Assembly: GCF_900290275.1 (NCBI RefSeq)
Contig: NZ_LT985324.1
Location: 124,733-188,732 of the forward strand
Origin: Prevotella merdae
GTDB lineage: Bacteria > Bacteroidota > Bacteroidia > Bacteroidales > Bacteroidaceae
Direction: 5' to 3'
DNA length: 64,000 bases
Every line of letters starts with the position of its first letter. Position 1 is the stretch's first letter. Shown here piece after piece: positions 26,568 through 35,061 of this stretch. The position numbers and the translations under genes are program-made. The notes under the pieces were generated by a model that ran no database searches, had not been told where the DNA came from, and was given only the letters and a program-made list of their open reading frames with translations.

Positions 26568-26771
26568 ATGAATACAATAACAATACAGGTTGAAGACCGT
26601 AATGTAATGTCAGGACTTAAAAAAGTATTGAAGTCCATGAATGGTGTCGTTATTTTACCTACTCATAAAAACAAGAAGTCAGGCATGGAAGAAGCAATGG
26701 ATGATATTCGCCATGGAAGAGTGACAGAATATAAAGATGCTGATGAAATGTTTGAAAAGTTGGGTATATGA
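26568..26771 (+). CDS. Antitoxin of a YafQ-type toxin-antitoxin pair
   Basis: I place the start at 26568 because AAAGGAGGTG lies directly in front; an upstream in-frame start at 26541 is not ATG and has no ribosome site. The 67-residue protein begins MNTITIQVEDRNVMSGLKKVLKSM, then has an acidic C-terminal helix (MEEAMDDIRHGRVTEYKDADEMFEKL). That layout fits small RelB/DinJ-like or Phd-like antitoxins which wrap around the toxin. Its stop overlaps the toxin start (ATGA at 26768-26771), as expected for coupled translation of the pair. Likely autoregulates its promoter. Confidence 0.8.
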   Translation: MNTITIQVEDRNVMSGLKKVLKSMNGVVILPTHKNKKSGMEEAMDDIRHGRVTEYKDADEMFEKLGI

Positions 26772-27043
26772 AATATCGAATTATTGCTACTAAACGTTTT
26801 GAGAAGGATGTTAAGCGTTGTATAAAACGTGGACTTCCAATGGAAAGGTTTAAAAAGGTGATTGAATTACTTGAAGAAACAGGGCAGTTGTCTTCGGAAT
26901 ATAGACCACATAAACTTTCTGGAAAATATGTAGGAAAGTGGGAATGTCATATTATGGCTGATTGGTTGTTGGTATGGGAACAATATGATGATAAGCTTGT
27001 GTTGATTTTAACAAATACAGGTTCTCATAGTGATGTATTTTGA
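26768..27043 (+). CDS. YafQ-family mRNA interferase toxin
   Basis: The 91-residue protein has the RelE/YafQ fold pattern. The residues known to be needed in E. coli YafQ all have counterparts: His48 (RPHKL), His61 and Asp65-Trp66 (CHIMADWLLVW), His87 and Phe91 (TGSHSDVF). YafQ cuts mRNA on the ribosome. All catalytic positions are intact and the antitoxin gene is complete, so the pair is probably functional. A strong hairpin terminator follows 8 bases after the stop. Confidence 0.88.
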   Translation: MKYRIIATKRFEKDVKRCIKRGLPMERFKKVIELLEETGQLSSEYRPHKLSGKYVGKWECHIMADWLLVWEQYDDKLVLILTNTGSHSDVF

Positions 27044-27050
27044 TTTATAA

Positions 27051-27091
27051 TAACGTCCCCTTGCTCGATTTCGCGGAGCAAGGGGACGTTA
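27051..27091 (+). terminator. Perfect 16-bp hairpin after the toxin gene
   Basis: Arms 27051-27066 and 27076-27091 are fully complementary with a 9-base loop. The T run is interrupted (TGTTGTTA), so termination may be partly sequence-dependent. Confidence 0.75.
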
Positions 27092-27114
27092 TGTTGTTAC
27101 TGTTCAAATGTTTT

Positions 27115-27145
27115 TTTGATTATATCTTTTTATTTCGTAATTTTG
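27115..27145 (+). promoter_or_regulatory. Promoter of the MFS transporter gene
   Basis: TTTG (27115-27118), 19 bases, TAATTTTG (27138-27145): a full consensus match in sequence and spacing. Confidence 0.8.
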
Positions 27146-27200
27146 CAATTGCGGACAATCCACATGGATAAATTAATAAGATAATTGGCATAAGAAAGAA

Positions 27201-28382
27201 ATGAAACAACTGAAAGAAAATGAAGGCTTAGAGCGCGGTTTGTTGCTTACAATGGCTGTTATTGCGGGATTAACCGTGGCAAATTGCTACTACAACCAGC
27301 CTCTTCTGGAGATGATACGCCACGATATGGGGGTGAGCCAACATGAGGCAAACCTTATAACCGTTGTCACACAGATAGGCTATGCGCTTGGTTTGTGCTT
27401 TCTTATTCCGATGGGCGACCTCTACTCGCACCGACGCATAATTGTTGTGAACATGACGGTGGCAGCCATTATGGCCGTAGTTATTGCCGTTGCCAGCAAG
27501 GTGTGGATGATTTGGGGAGCCTCCCTGCTATTGGGAGCCTGCTCCGTAATACCGCAGTTTTTCATACCTATAGCAGGACAATACTCCAAAAAGGAGAACA
27601 AAAGCAGGAATATGGGCGTGGTTCTGTCGGGACTGCTTACGGGTATTCTTGCTTCGAGAGTGGTTAGCGGTTATGTTGGCGAATGGCTTGGCTGGCGCGA
27701 AATGTTCTTCATAGCGGCTCTTGTGATGGTGCTGTGCATGGCCCTTACGCTCAAGATTATGCCACAGATAAAGAGCGACTATGTGGGCACGTATGGGGGC
27801 TTGATGGCCAGCGTGTTTAATATTGTGAAGAGTAATGGGCGTATTCGCCTTTATGCCGTACGTGCCGCCTTCAGCTTTGGCAGCATGATGGCCATTTGGT
27901 CGTGCCTCGCCTTTCGGTTGGCTCAGGCTCCATTCTTCTCGGGTAGCGAGATGGTAGGAACGTTAGGATTGTGCGGCATTGCTGGAGCCATAGCGGCAAG
28001 CGGTGTGGGAAAGCTCGTTAACCAATGGGGCATAAGAAAGATGAGCATATATGGAGCCTGCTTGCAGCTTGTGGCGTGGGCTACGGCCTATCTGTTTGGC
28101 GACACCTTCATAGGGCTTGTTGTGGCTATCATCTTGGTGGACATAGGCTTGCAATGTCTGCAACTAAGCAATCAGAGTGGCTGCATTCAGGAGATGCCTC
28201 AGGCCTCCAACAGGGCCAACACCATCTTCATGACCACATATTTTATAGGCGGCTCCTTTGGCACCTATTGTGCCGGATTGGCTTGGACGCATGAGGGATG
28301 GATGGGTGTGTGCATGGTGGGAGCAATCTTGGCTGCAATTTCGCTCAGCATAACATGTTTTAAAGGGAAGAGAATTTATTAA
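27201..28382 (+). CDS. MFS transporter, YgaY/arabinose-efflux-like
   Basis: The 393-residue protein has about twelve hydrophobic helices. After the first helix comes NCYYNQPLLEMI, a motif I associate with the YgaY-like branch of the major facilitator superfamily. The conserved loop between helices 2 and 3 is PMGDLYSHRRIIV, close to the MFS signature G-x-L-a-D-r-x-G-R-k/r. Members are proton-driven exporters of small molecules; the substrate is not known. Single gene with its own promoter; it is convergent with the LysO pair, whose last gene ends 21 bases away. Confidence 0.85.
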   Translation: MKQLKENEGLERGLLLTMAVIAGLTVANCYYNQPLLEMIRHDMGVSQHEANLITVVTQIGYALGLCFLIPMGDLYSHRRIIVVNMTVAAIMAVVIAVASKVWMIWGASLLLGACSVIPQFFIPIAGQYSKKENKSRNMGVVLSGLLTGILASRVVSGYVGEWLGWREMFFIAALVMVLCMALTLKIMPQIKSDYVGTYGGLMASVFNIVKSNGRIRLYAVRAAFSFGSMMAIWSCLAFRLAQAPFFSGSEMVGTLGLCGIAGAIAASGVGKLVNQWGIRKMSIYGACLQLVAWATAYLFGDTFIGLVVAIILVDIGLQCLQLSNQSGCIQEMPQASNRANTIFMTTYFIGGSFGTYCAGLAWTHEGWMGVCMVGAILAAISLSITCFKGKRIY

Positions 28383-28403
28383 GCTAAACGGATGTTTCCT
28401 GTT

Positions 28404-29030
28404 TTAAATTGTGCACCACATAGTGACGAGGAACGGCACGGTGAAGTCGGTTACGAATCCGTGGTAGATGCTTAGTGCCACGTAGCGCTGGCCTACCGAC
28501 TGGGTGATGATGGGTAGGGTGGTGTCCATGGTTGTGGCGCCACCCGACGAAATGGGGGCCAATGGTCCGAACCGCTTGGCAATAAGCGGGGCAAGCAAGA
28601 GTGTAATCATCTCGCGTATGATGTTGGCAAGCAAGGCTATGGTGCCAAGCTCGGCTCCACGATATTCGGTTATGAAGATGCTCGACAGCGAATAGTAGGC
28701 AAAGCCGCTGTCGATAGCAAGGCAGTCGGTAAGGCTGCGGTGGTGCAGAATGGAGCAAACATCGTTGCTCATGAGCAGATAGGCCGCCATGGCTCCCATC
28801 CACGAGCCGAGTATGGTGGCTACGGGCAGAAGGGCAAAGCGGGGGCTGAGGCTCTTGATGTCGTTCTTCATGTCGGGGTTGAGACCAATGCCAATGCCTA
28901 CGCAAAGCAACAGAGCACACAGGGCCACGAAGCTGGTGGTGCTGCTGAGAACCCATGCCGGCATGCTACCGCTGCGTCCGGCAAGCACGCCAAGTACGAA
29001 AAATCCCACTACGATAAGGCTTCCTTTCAT
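28404..29030 (-). CDS. lysO: LysO-type lysine exporter, C-terminal subunit
   Basis: I use the ATG at 29028-29030 (MKGSLIVVGFFVLGVLAGR), since it overlaps the upstream gene's stop as ATGA; longer starts are unlikely. The 208-residue protein matches the C-terminal part of LysO (formerly DUF340). It has CVGIGIGLN, the DCLAIDSGFAYYSLSSIFI stretch, ANIIREM and SSGGATTMDTTLP. E. coli LysO (299 residues) exports lysine and thialysine; here the protein is encoded by two genes, together about 307 residues. The split form is known in other Bacteroidetes. Confidence 0.88.
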   Translation of the reverse strand: MKGSLIVVGFFVLGVLAGRSGSMPAWVLSSTTSFVALCALLLCVGIGIGLNPDMKNDIKSLSPRFALLPVATILGSWMGAMAAYLLMSNDVCSILHHRSLTDCLAIDSGFAYYSLSSIFITEYRGAELGTIALLANIIREMITLLLAPLIAKRFGPLAPISSGGATTMDTTLPIITQSVGQRYVALSIYHGFVTDFTVPFLVTMWCTI

Positions 29031-29326
29031 CGCTCGTTTCCTCCCTTCGCAGTTTTCCACAATGCCCATGCTAAGGCACAGCTACCCAATGTGGCGAATA
29101 CCGACAATACAATGGCTTCTACGCCCAGGGTGGGCAGAGCAGAAATGAGCTGCTTGTTGCTGCCAACCTCGATGCCAAGCATAAAGAGTAGGAGCCAGAT
29201 GAACCATGTTGTGATTTTAGAGTTCCAGATGTTGATGGTCTTTAGACGGGCCAAGAAAACGCTCCTTGTGCGTAGAGTGTAGCCCACGGCTATACCAAGG
29301 AATATAAACAATATTACTATAAACAT
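29027..29326 (-). CDS. lysO: LysO-type lysine exporter, N-terminal subunit
   Basis: The 99-residue protein (MFIVILFIFLGIAVGYTLR, then WLLLFMLGIEVGSN) corresponds to the N-terminal third of LysO with about three membrane helices. Its stop overlaps the start of the C-terminal half (ATGA), indicating translational coupling and a two-chain exporter. The start codon lies only four bases after a consensus -7 box, so the mRNA may have almost no leader. Confidence 0.85.
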   Translation of the reverse strand: MFIVILFIFLGIAVGYTLRTRSVFLARLKTINIWNSKITTWFIWLLLFMLGIEVGSNKQLISALPTLGVEAIVLSVFATLGSCALAWALWKTAKGGNER

Positions 29327-29330
29327 TCTG

Positions 29331-29362
29331 CAAATCTAATCATTTTTATCTGTTTTGGCAAA
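29331..29362 (-). promoter_or_regulatory. Promoter immediately before the lysO start codon
   Basis: Minus strand: TTTG, 20 bases, TAGATTTG (CAAATCTA at 29331-29338), then four bases and the ATG (29326). The -7 box is a full TAnnTTTG match. Confidence 0.7.
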
Positions 29363-29510
29363 TATTTGCGTACAAATAGTGTCGTGTGAAGGGAATAGTG
29401 TGTCATAACCTCTTGTATAGCCTGCTTTATATTGATAAATATGTTTACATTTTATTTCATTCTTATTATGATTTTTTCTTGATTTTCCACAACATTCCAA
29501 TATTTATTGC

Positions 29511-29518
29511 TAACTTTG
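29511..29518 (+). promoter_or_regulatory. -7 box of the nuo operon
   Basis: TAACTTTG matches TAnnTTTG, 75 bases before the nuoA ATG (29593). The -33 region is not clear. Confidence 0.65.
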
Positions 29519-29592
29519 CAAACTGAAAATTGCAATTCGAATACTTAGCGGTATTCTACGTAGAAAGAAAACAAATTGTTTTAATAAATTTT

Positions 29593-29943
29593 ATGGATTT
29601 TATCTTATTAATCACAGTCATCTTGACGGCTGTTGTATTGGTGGTAGGTGCATACGTAGTTGCAAAACTCGTAGGTCCCCGTTCGTACAACCCGGTTAAG
29701 GGTCAGCCTTTTGAGTGTGGTATTCCTACGCGCGGAACATCTTGGATTCCAGTGCACGTGGGCTACTACCTCTTTGCCATCCTTTTCCTGATGTTCGACA
29801 TTGAGACACTCTTCCTCTACCCATGGGCAGTAGTAGTCAAGCAGTTTGGAGCCATGGCGCTTGCGAGCGTAGGCTTCTTCATGCTGGTATTGGTATTTGG
29901 CCTTGCTTACGCATGGCGGAAAGGAGCGTTGGAATGGAAGTAA
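29593..29943 (+). CDS. nuoA: Complex I subunit NuoA
   Basis: I start at the ATG at 29593; the upstream extension to 29530 lacks ATG and homology. The 116-residue protein has three membrane helices. It also has the conserved loops YNPVKGQPFECGIPTRG and FLMFDIETLFLYPW, diagnostic for NuoA. It sits next to the quinone site of complex I. First gene of a ten-gene operon; its end overlaps nuoB by 10 bases. Confidence 0.97.
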   Translation: MDFILLITVILTAVVLVVGAYVVAKLVGPRSYNPVKGQPFECGIPTRGTSWIPVHVGYYLFAILFLMFDIETLFLYPWAVVVKQFGAMALASVGFFMLVLVFGLAYAWRKGALEWK

Positions 29944-30647
29944 GAAAACCTGTCATCAAGAGTATCCCTTACGATGAGTTCAAGGACAACGGTAGCCTTG
30001 AGAAAATCGTAGACGAGCTCCAAGAGGGAGGCGTCAATGTTATTGTTGGCTCGCTCGACCAGGCTATCAACTGGGGACGTTCCAACTCTTTGTGGTCATT
30101 AACATTCGGTACATCATGCTGCGGTATTGAGTTCATGGCAGTGGGCTGCGCCCGCTACGACTTCTCACGCTTTGGCTTTGAGGTTACACGTAACTCTCCA
30201 CGCCAGGCCGACCTCATCATGTGCGCCGGTACTATCACCAACAAGATGGCTCCTGTCTTCAAGCGTCTCTACGACGAGATGGCTGAGCCTAAGTATGTTG
30301 TAGCTGTAGGCGGTTGCGCCATCTCGGGCGGTCCGTTCAAGAATTCCTACAATGTGGTGCGCGGTATCTCGGAGATTGTTCCGGTAGACGTTTACGTTCC
30401 GGGCTGTCCTCCACGTCCAGAGGCTATCCTCTATGGTATGATGCAGCTTCAGCGCAAGGTGAAGGTAGAGAAGTTCTTCGGTGGTGCCAACCACAAGATG
30501 AACAGTGAGGAGAAAGCACTCTCAATGTCGAAGGGCGGTCTGCACGGACTCAGCAACGAGGCTCTCGCTGGCGAGAAGAAGCGCGAGACAATCGTTGTGA
30601 ACAACGTTCCCGAGGGCTTCGACGCTAAGAAAGGTCTAACTGATTAA
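29934..30647 (+). CDS. nuoB: Complex I subunit NuoB (N2 cluster)
   Basis: I use the ATG at 29934 (MEVRKPVIKSIPYDEF); it overlaps nuoA by 10 bases, and the longer frame upstream is out-of-frame nuoA. The 237-residue protein carries the N2 [4Fe-4S] ligands: Cys62-Cys63 in TSCCGIEF, a Cys in MCAGT and a Cys in VPGCPPRPE. N2 hands electrons to quinone. The C-terminal 70 residues after QRKVKVEKFF are longer than in E. coli, which is common in Bacteroidetes. Confidence 0.97.
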   Translation: MEVRKPVIKSIPYDEFKDNGSLEKIVDELQEGGVNVIVGSLDQAINWGRSNSLWSLTFGTSCCGIEFMAVGCARYDFSRFGFEVTRNSPRQADLIMCAGTITNKMAPVFKRLYDEMAEPKYVVAVGGCAISGGPFKNSYNVVRGISEIVPVDVYVPGCPPRPEAILYGMMQLQRKVKVEKFFGGANHKMNSEEKALSMSKGGLHGLSNEALAGEKKRETIVVNNVPEGFDAKKGLTD

Positions 30648-30665
30648 TATAATAAGGTATAAGAT

Positions 30666-32237
30666 ATGAAACTTGAAAACATTGAACTCTCATTCGACAA
30701 GTTCGCGAGTGAGATGTCGAAGCTGAAGAACCAGAAACATTTCGACTACCTTGTTACCATCATCGGCGAGGACTTTGGCGAGGAAGGCTACGGATGTATC
30801 TACATCCTTGAGAATACCGACAACAACGAGCGTTGCTCTGTAAAGACCATCGCCAAGAAGGTTGACGGCAGCGACGTTATCCCCACTGTCGTTAATCTGT
30901 GGAAGTCGGCTGAATTGCTTGAGCGCGAGGTGTTCGACTTCGTAGGCATCAAGTTCCTTGGTCATCCCGATATGCGCCGCCTCTTCCTGCGCACCGACTT
31001 CAACGGTTATCCTTTGCGCAAGGACTTCGACATGAGTCCTGAGGCAAACCAGTTCCCGTTGACCGACGAGCCTGAGAGCGACTTCACCGTAGAATACTCA
31101 CTTGATGCCGACGGACACTTGGTTGCCACCAAGAAGCGTCTGTTCGACGATGAGGACTTTGTGGTGAATATTGGTCCTAACCACCCGTCAACCCACGGTG
31201 TGCTCCGCTTGCAGACTGTGCTCGACGGCGAGAAGGTGAAGCGCATCTATCCTCACCTCGGCTATATCCATCGCGGTATTGAGAAGATGTGGGAGGGCAT
31301 GACCTATCCGCAGACTCTCGCCCTGACCGACCGTTTGAACTATCTCTCGGCTATGATGCACCGCCATGCTCTTGTAGGCGTGATAGAGGAGGGTATGGGC
31401 ATTGAGCTCAGCGACCGCATCCACTACATCCGTACCATCATGGACGAGCTCCAGCGTATCGACAGCCACTTGCTCTACCTCGGTTGTACCGCACAGGACT
31501 TGGGTGCCTTGACAGCATTCCTCTACTGTATGCGCGACCGTGAGCACGTGCTCAACGTTATGGAGGAGACAACAGGCGGACGCCTTATCCAGAACTACTA
31601 CCGCATTGGCGGACTCCAGGCCGACATCGACCCGAAGTTTGTAGAGAACACAAAGAAGCTCTGCAAGTATCTGCGCCCGATGATTCAGGAGTATCTCGAC
31701 GTATTTGGCGACAACGTCATTACACACAATCGTCTTGTAGGCGTTGGTCCTATGGGTCTTGAGGATTGTATCAACTACGGCGTGACTGGTCCTGCCGGAC
31801 GTGCTGCCGGTTGGAAGAACGATACCCGTAAGCGTCATCCATACGACCTCTACGACAAGGTGCAGTGGGAGGAGATAACAATGACCGGTTGCGACTCAAT
31901 GGATCGTTACTACTGCCACATTAAGGAGCTTTATCAGAGCCTTAACATTATCGAGCAGCTCATCGACAATATCCCGGAGGGCGACTTCTACATCAAGCAG
32001 AAGCCTATCATCAAGGTGCCGGAGGGACAGTGGTACTTCTCTGTAGAGGGAGCCAGCGGCGAGTTTGGTGTTTATCTCGACTCTAAGGGCGACAAGAGTC
32101 CTTACCGTATGAAGATGCGTCCGATGGGTCTTACCCTTACAGGTGCTCTCGACCCGATGCTTCGCGGACAGAAGATTGCCGACTTGATTACTACTGGTGC
32201 GGCTATTGACTTCGTAATTCCAGACATCGACCGATAA
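30666..32237 (+). CDS. nuoCD: Fused complex I subunit NuoCD
   Basis: The 523-residue protein joins a short NuoC part (about 1-135; FDYLVTIIGEDFG and WKSAELLEREVFDFVGI) to NuoD (about 155-523; INIGPNHPSTHGVLR-like VVNIGPNHPSTHGVLR, HLGYIHRGIEK, DRLNYLSAMMH and the C-terminal DPMLRGQKIADLIT). NuoD forms the quinone cavity with NuoB. C-D fusion is also seen in enterobacteria. It lies 18 bases after nuoB. A 211-base repeat-rich gap then separates it from nuoH. Confidence 0.96.
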   Translation: MKLENIELSFDKFASEMSKLKNQKHFDYLVTIIGEDFGEEGYGCIYILENTDNNERCSVKTIAKKVDGSDVIPTVVNLWKSAELLEREVFDFVGIKFLGHPDMRRLFLRTDFNGYPLRKDFDMSPEANQFPLTDEPESDFTVEYSLDADGHLVATKKRLFDDEDFVVNIGPNHPSTHGVLRLQTVLDGEKVKRIYPHLGYIHRGIEKMWEGMTYPQTLALTDRLNYLSAMMHRHALVGVIEEGMGIELSDRIHYIRTIMDELQRIDSHLLYLGCTAQDLGALTAFLYCMRDREHVLNVMEETTGGRLIQNYYRIGGLQADIDPKFVENTKKLCKYLRPMIQEYLDVFGDNVITHNRLVGVGPMGLEDCINYGVTGPAGRAAGWKNDTRKRHPYDLYDKVQWEEITMTGCDSMDRYYCHIKELYQSLNIIEQLIDNIPEGDFYIKQKPIIKVPEGQWYFSVEGASGEFGVYLDSKGDKSPYRMKMRPMGLTLTGALDPMLRGQKIADLITTGAAIDFVIPDIDR

Positions 32238-32448
32238 AAGGAATGTTGAATTTTGAATGTTGAATTTTGAATTGTCGGCTTCGCCGATGAAGAGTTAAGA
32301 ATTTTGAATGTTGAATTAGAATGTTGAATTCATAATTCACAACTTACAATTCAAAATTGTGGCTTGCCACAATAATTCAAAACTCAAAACTCAAAACTCA
32401 CAATTCACAACTCAAAACTCAAAACTCACAAATCAAAATTTAAACAAA
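32238..32448. repeat. Repeat- and hairpin-rich spacer inside the nuo operon
   Basis: The gap between nuoCD and nuoH is filled with short A/T-rich units (TTGAATTTTGAATG on the left, CAAAACTCAAAACTC on the right). It also has two small perfect hairpins: TCGGC-TTC-GCCGA (32275-32287) and ATTGTGGC-TT-GCCACAAT (32356-32373). The left units are roughly complementary to the middle part. No gene and no clear promoter are visible. Confidence 0.85.
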
Positions 32449-33534
32449 ATGTTTGACTTTAGTATAGTAACAAACTGGTTCCACAATCTTCTCGCAGTAA
32501 CCTGCGGACTCGGAGATTTTTGGACAATACTGATCGAGTGCATCCTGGTTGGTGTCTGCATTCTCGCAGGTTATGCCATCCTCGCCATCATCTTGATCTT
32601 CATGGAGCGTAAGGTCTGCGCCTACTTCCAGTGCCGTCTTGGCCCGATGCGTGTAGGTCCTTGGGGCGTGTTCCAGGTGTTCGCCGACGTACTGAAGATG
32701 CTCATCAAGGAGATCTTCTCAGTCGACGGTGCCGACAAGGTGCTCTACTATGTTGCTCCGTTCCTCGTGATTATAGCCTCTGTAGGCACATTCTCGTTCC
32801 TGCCTTGGAACAATGGTGCTCAGGTGCTCGACTTTAATGTTGGCGTGTTCCTCATGTCGGCTATCTCAAGTATCGGTATTGTAGGTATCTTTATGGCTGG
32901 TTGGGGTTCTAACAACAAGTACTCAGTAGTTTCGGCTATGCGTGGTGCCGTGCAGCTCATCTCTTACGAGATGTCTCTCGCACTTTGCCTTATCACAGCC
33001 GTTGTCTTGACAGGTACAATGCAGGTTAGCGGCATCGTTGAGGCTCAGACCGGTGCTTTCGGCTGGCTCATCTTCAAGGGACACATTCCGGCTATCATCG
33101 CCTTCCTCGTGTTCCTAGTGGCAGGTAATGCCGAGGCTAACCGTGGCCCGTTCGACTTGGCTGAGGCTGAGTCAGAGCTTACCGCTGGCTATCACACCGA
33201 GTATTCTGGTATGGGATTCGGCTTCTACTACCTCGCCGAGTACCTCAACCTCTTCGTAGTTTCAGGCATCGCCACCACAGTATTCCTTGGCGGTTGGGCT
33301 CCGTTCAACATTGGCGTAGAGGCCGTTGACGGTATCCTCAACTTCATCCCTGGCATCGTGTGGTTCCTCGGCAAGACATTCGCTGTTGTATGGCTGCTCA
33401 TGTGGGTGCGTTGGACATTCCCGCGTCTGCGTATCGACCAGATTCTTAAGCTCGAGTGGAAATACCTCATGCCTTTGTGTCTCATCAACTTGATTCTCAT
33501 GACAGTAGTTGTGGCATTCGGTTGGCACTTTTAA
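32449..33534 (+). CDS. nuoH: Complex I membrane subunit NuoH
   Basis: The ATG at 32449 is chosen because the upstream extension only translates the repeat spacer. The 361-residue protein has about eight or nine helices and the family landmarks IFMERKVCAYFQCRLGPMRVGPWG, AEANRGPFDLAEAESELTAGYHTEYSG and WVRWTFPRLRIDQ. NuoH anchors the membrane arm and lines the quinone tunnel with B and D. Followed by a 137-base spacer with a hairpin before nuoI. Confidence 0.96.
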   Translation: MFDFSIVTNWFHNLLAVTCGLGDFWTILIECILVGVCILAGYAILAIILIFMERKVCAYFQCRLGPMRVGPWGVFQVFADVLKMLIKEIFSVDGADKVLYYVAPFLVIIASVGTFSFLPWNNGAQVLDFNVGVFLMSAISSIGIVGIFMAGWGSNNKYSVVSAMRGAVQLISYEMSLALCLITAVVLTGTMQVSGIVEAQTGAFGWLIFKGHIPAIIAFLVFLVAGNAEANRGPFDLAEAESELTAGYHTEYSGMGFGFYYLAEYLNLFVVSGIATTVFLGGWAPFNIGVEAVDGILNFIPGIVWFLGKTFAVVWLLMWVRWTFPRLRIDQILKLEWKYLMPLCLINLILMTVVVAFGWHF

Positions 33535-33563
33535 TTAGAAGTTAAGGAGTAAAGAAGTTAAGG

Positions 33564-33613
33564 AGTTAAGCCAAATGTACTGATTGATATGGAAAAAAGG
33601 TTATGGCTTAACT
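33564..33613. repeat. Stem-loop in the nuoH-nuoI spacer
   Basis: AGTTAAGCC (33564-33572) is perfectly complementary to GGCTTAACT (33605-33613), with GAAGTTAAGGAG units just before the left arm. There is no T run, so this is not an obvious terminator. Confidence 0.65.
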
Positions 33614-33671
33614 ACAAGTGACCAAAGGGAACGATAACTTCTCACTTCTGAATTCTTAATAATAATAAACA

Positions 33672-34208
33672 ATGGAAGAAAACAAAAAATCATATTTCGG
33701 AGAAATCGGAGCTGCTGTGAAGACTCTCGCTGTAGGTATGAAGACCACCTGGAAGGAGTACTTCACACCGAAGAGCACTGAGCAGTATCCCGAGAACCGC
33801 AAGACCACGCTTCACATTGCTGCCCGCCACCGCGGACGCCTTGTGATGAACCGCGACGAGAACGGAGCGGTGAAGTGTACTGCTTGTACGCTTTGCGAGA
33901 AGGCTTGCCCGAACGGCACCATCAAGATTGTATCGCAGATGGTGGAGAACCCAGAGACTGGCAAGAAGAAGAAGCAGCTTGTCGACTACCAGTACGACCT
34001 CGGCGACTGCATGTTCTGCGAGCTTTGTGTCAATGCTTGTAACTTCGGTGCCATCAAGTTTGTCAACGATTTCGAGAACTCAGTGTTCGACCGCGAGGCA
34101 CTTGTGCTTCACCTCGACAAGGAGGACTACAAGGGAGGCTCACTGCCCAACCTCATCGACGGTGGTGCCGACTTCGAAATCGGAACATTTAACACTAAAA
34201 CCAAATAA
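33672..34208 (+). CDS. nuoI: Complex I ferredoxin-like subunit NuoI
   Basis: The 178-residue protein carries two [4Fe-4S] motifs, CTACTLCEKACPNGTI (about 75-90) and CMFCELCVNACNFGAI (about 115-130), which pass electrons to NuoB. Because nuoEFG are missing, NuoI is the outermost iron-sulfur subunit encoded here and the probable docking point for the electron donor, perhaps ferredoxin or flavodoxin. Its C-terminal tail (after about 145) is acidic. Confidence 0.95.
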   Translation: MEENKKSYFGEIGAAVKTLAVGMKTTWKEYFTPKSTEQYPENRKTTLHIAARHRGRLVMNRDENGAVKCTACTLCEKACPNGTIKIVSQMVENPETGKKKKQLVDYQYDLGDCMFCELCVNACNFGAIKFVNDFENSVFDREALVLHLDKEDYKGGSLPNLIDGGADFEIGTFNTKTK

Positions 34209-34222
34209 GGAGTAAGAAAACA

Positions 34223-34741
34223 ATGGCAAGTTTAGTAATGTTTTGCATCTTGGCAGTGGTCATCCTTGGCTCAGCTGTCATGTGCGTGATGACAAAGCGC
34301 ATCATGCGTTCTATCACATTCCTGCTTTTCGTGCTCCTTGGAGTGGCAGGTCTCTATTTCCTGCTCGACTACACCTATCTTGGTGCAGCCCAGATTAGCG
34401 TTTACGCCGGTGGTATGGTGATGATGTATATCTTCGCCGTACAGCTCGTGAGCAAGCGCACTCTTCAGGGCTTGGTTGAGCATGTTAAGGGCAGCCGCGC
34501 ACTCTCAGGCGCATTGCTCTGCATCGTAGGTTTGCTTACTGTAGCTGGCATCCAGCTCAAGAACGGCTTCTTGACTCTCGCTGTTGAGGGCGAGGAAGTT
34601 CCGATGCAGACCATCGGCGAGGCTCTCCTCGGCTCAGAGAAGTATCAGTATGTATTGCCCTTCGAGTTCATCTCAGTATTCTTGCTGGCATGTATCGTAG
34701 GCGCAATCGTTGTAGCACGTAAAGAAAAGGAGGACAAGTAA
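34223..34741 (+). CDS. nuoJ: Complex I membrane subunit NuoJ
   Basis: The 172-residue protein has five hydrophobic helices. The motif DYTYLGAAQISVYAGGMVMMYIFAV matches the conserved third helix of NuoJ with its pi-bulge. The end lies two bases before nuoK. Confidence 0.94.
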   Translation: MASLVMFCILAVVILGSAVMCVMTKRIMRSITFLLFVLLGVAGLYFLLDYTYLGAAQISVYAGGMVMMYIFAVQLVSKRTLQGLVEHVKGSRALSGALLCIVGLLTVAGIQLKNGFLTLAVEGEEVPMQTIGEALLGSEKYQYVLPFEFISVFLLACIVGAIVVARKEKEDK

Positions 34742-34743
34742 TT

Positions 34744-35052
34744 ATGATACCAGTAGAATGTTATTTCGTGCTTAGCGCACTTCTGTTCTTCATCGGCGTG
34801 TTTGGTTTCATCACCCGCCGCAACCTGATAGCAATGCTCGTCTCTATAGAGCTCGTGCTCAACGCTGTCGACTTGAACTTTGCGGCATTCAACCGCCTGC
34901 TCTTCCCGGGCGAGTTCGAGGGATTCTTCATGACCCTCTTCTCTATCGGTGTGAGTGCTGCCGAGAGTGCCGTAGCTATCGCAATTATTATCAACGTTTA
35001 CCGCAATTTCCACAGCGATCAGGTGAACAGTATTGAAAACATGAAATATTAA
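34744..35052 (+). CDS. nuoK: Complex I membrane subunit NuoK
   Basis: The 102-residue protein has three helices. The family signature is RRNLIAMLVSIELVLNAVDLNF, including the buried Glu essential for proton transfer, and ESAVAIAIIINVYR provides the second Glu. Confidence 0.95.
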   Translation: MIPVECYFVLSALLFFIGVFGFITRRNLIAMLVSIELVLNAVDLNFAAFNRLLFPGEFEGFFMTLFSIGVSAAESAVAIAIIINVYRNFHSDQVNSIENMKY

Positions 35053-35061
35053 TTTTAGATT

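Noticed and set aside
28384..28956. Alternative minus-strand frame over lysO
   Set aside because: His/Arg/Pro-rich translation in the wrong frame of a clear LysO gene.
29823..29933. Longer NuoB starting at 29823
   Set aside because: The extra part is out-of-frame nuoA sequence; ATG 29934 gives the normal NuoB start with a 10-base overlap.
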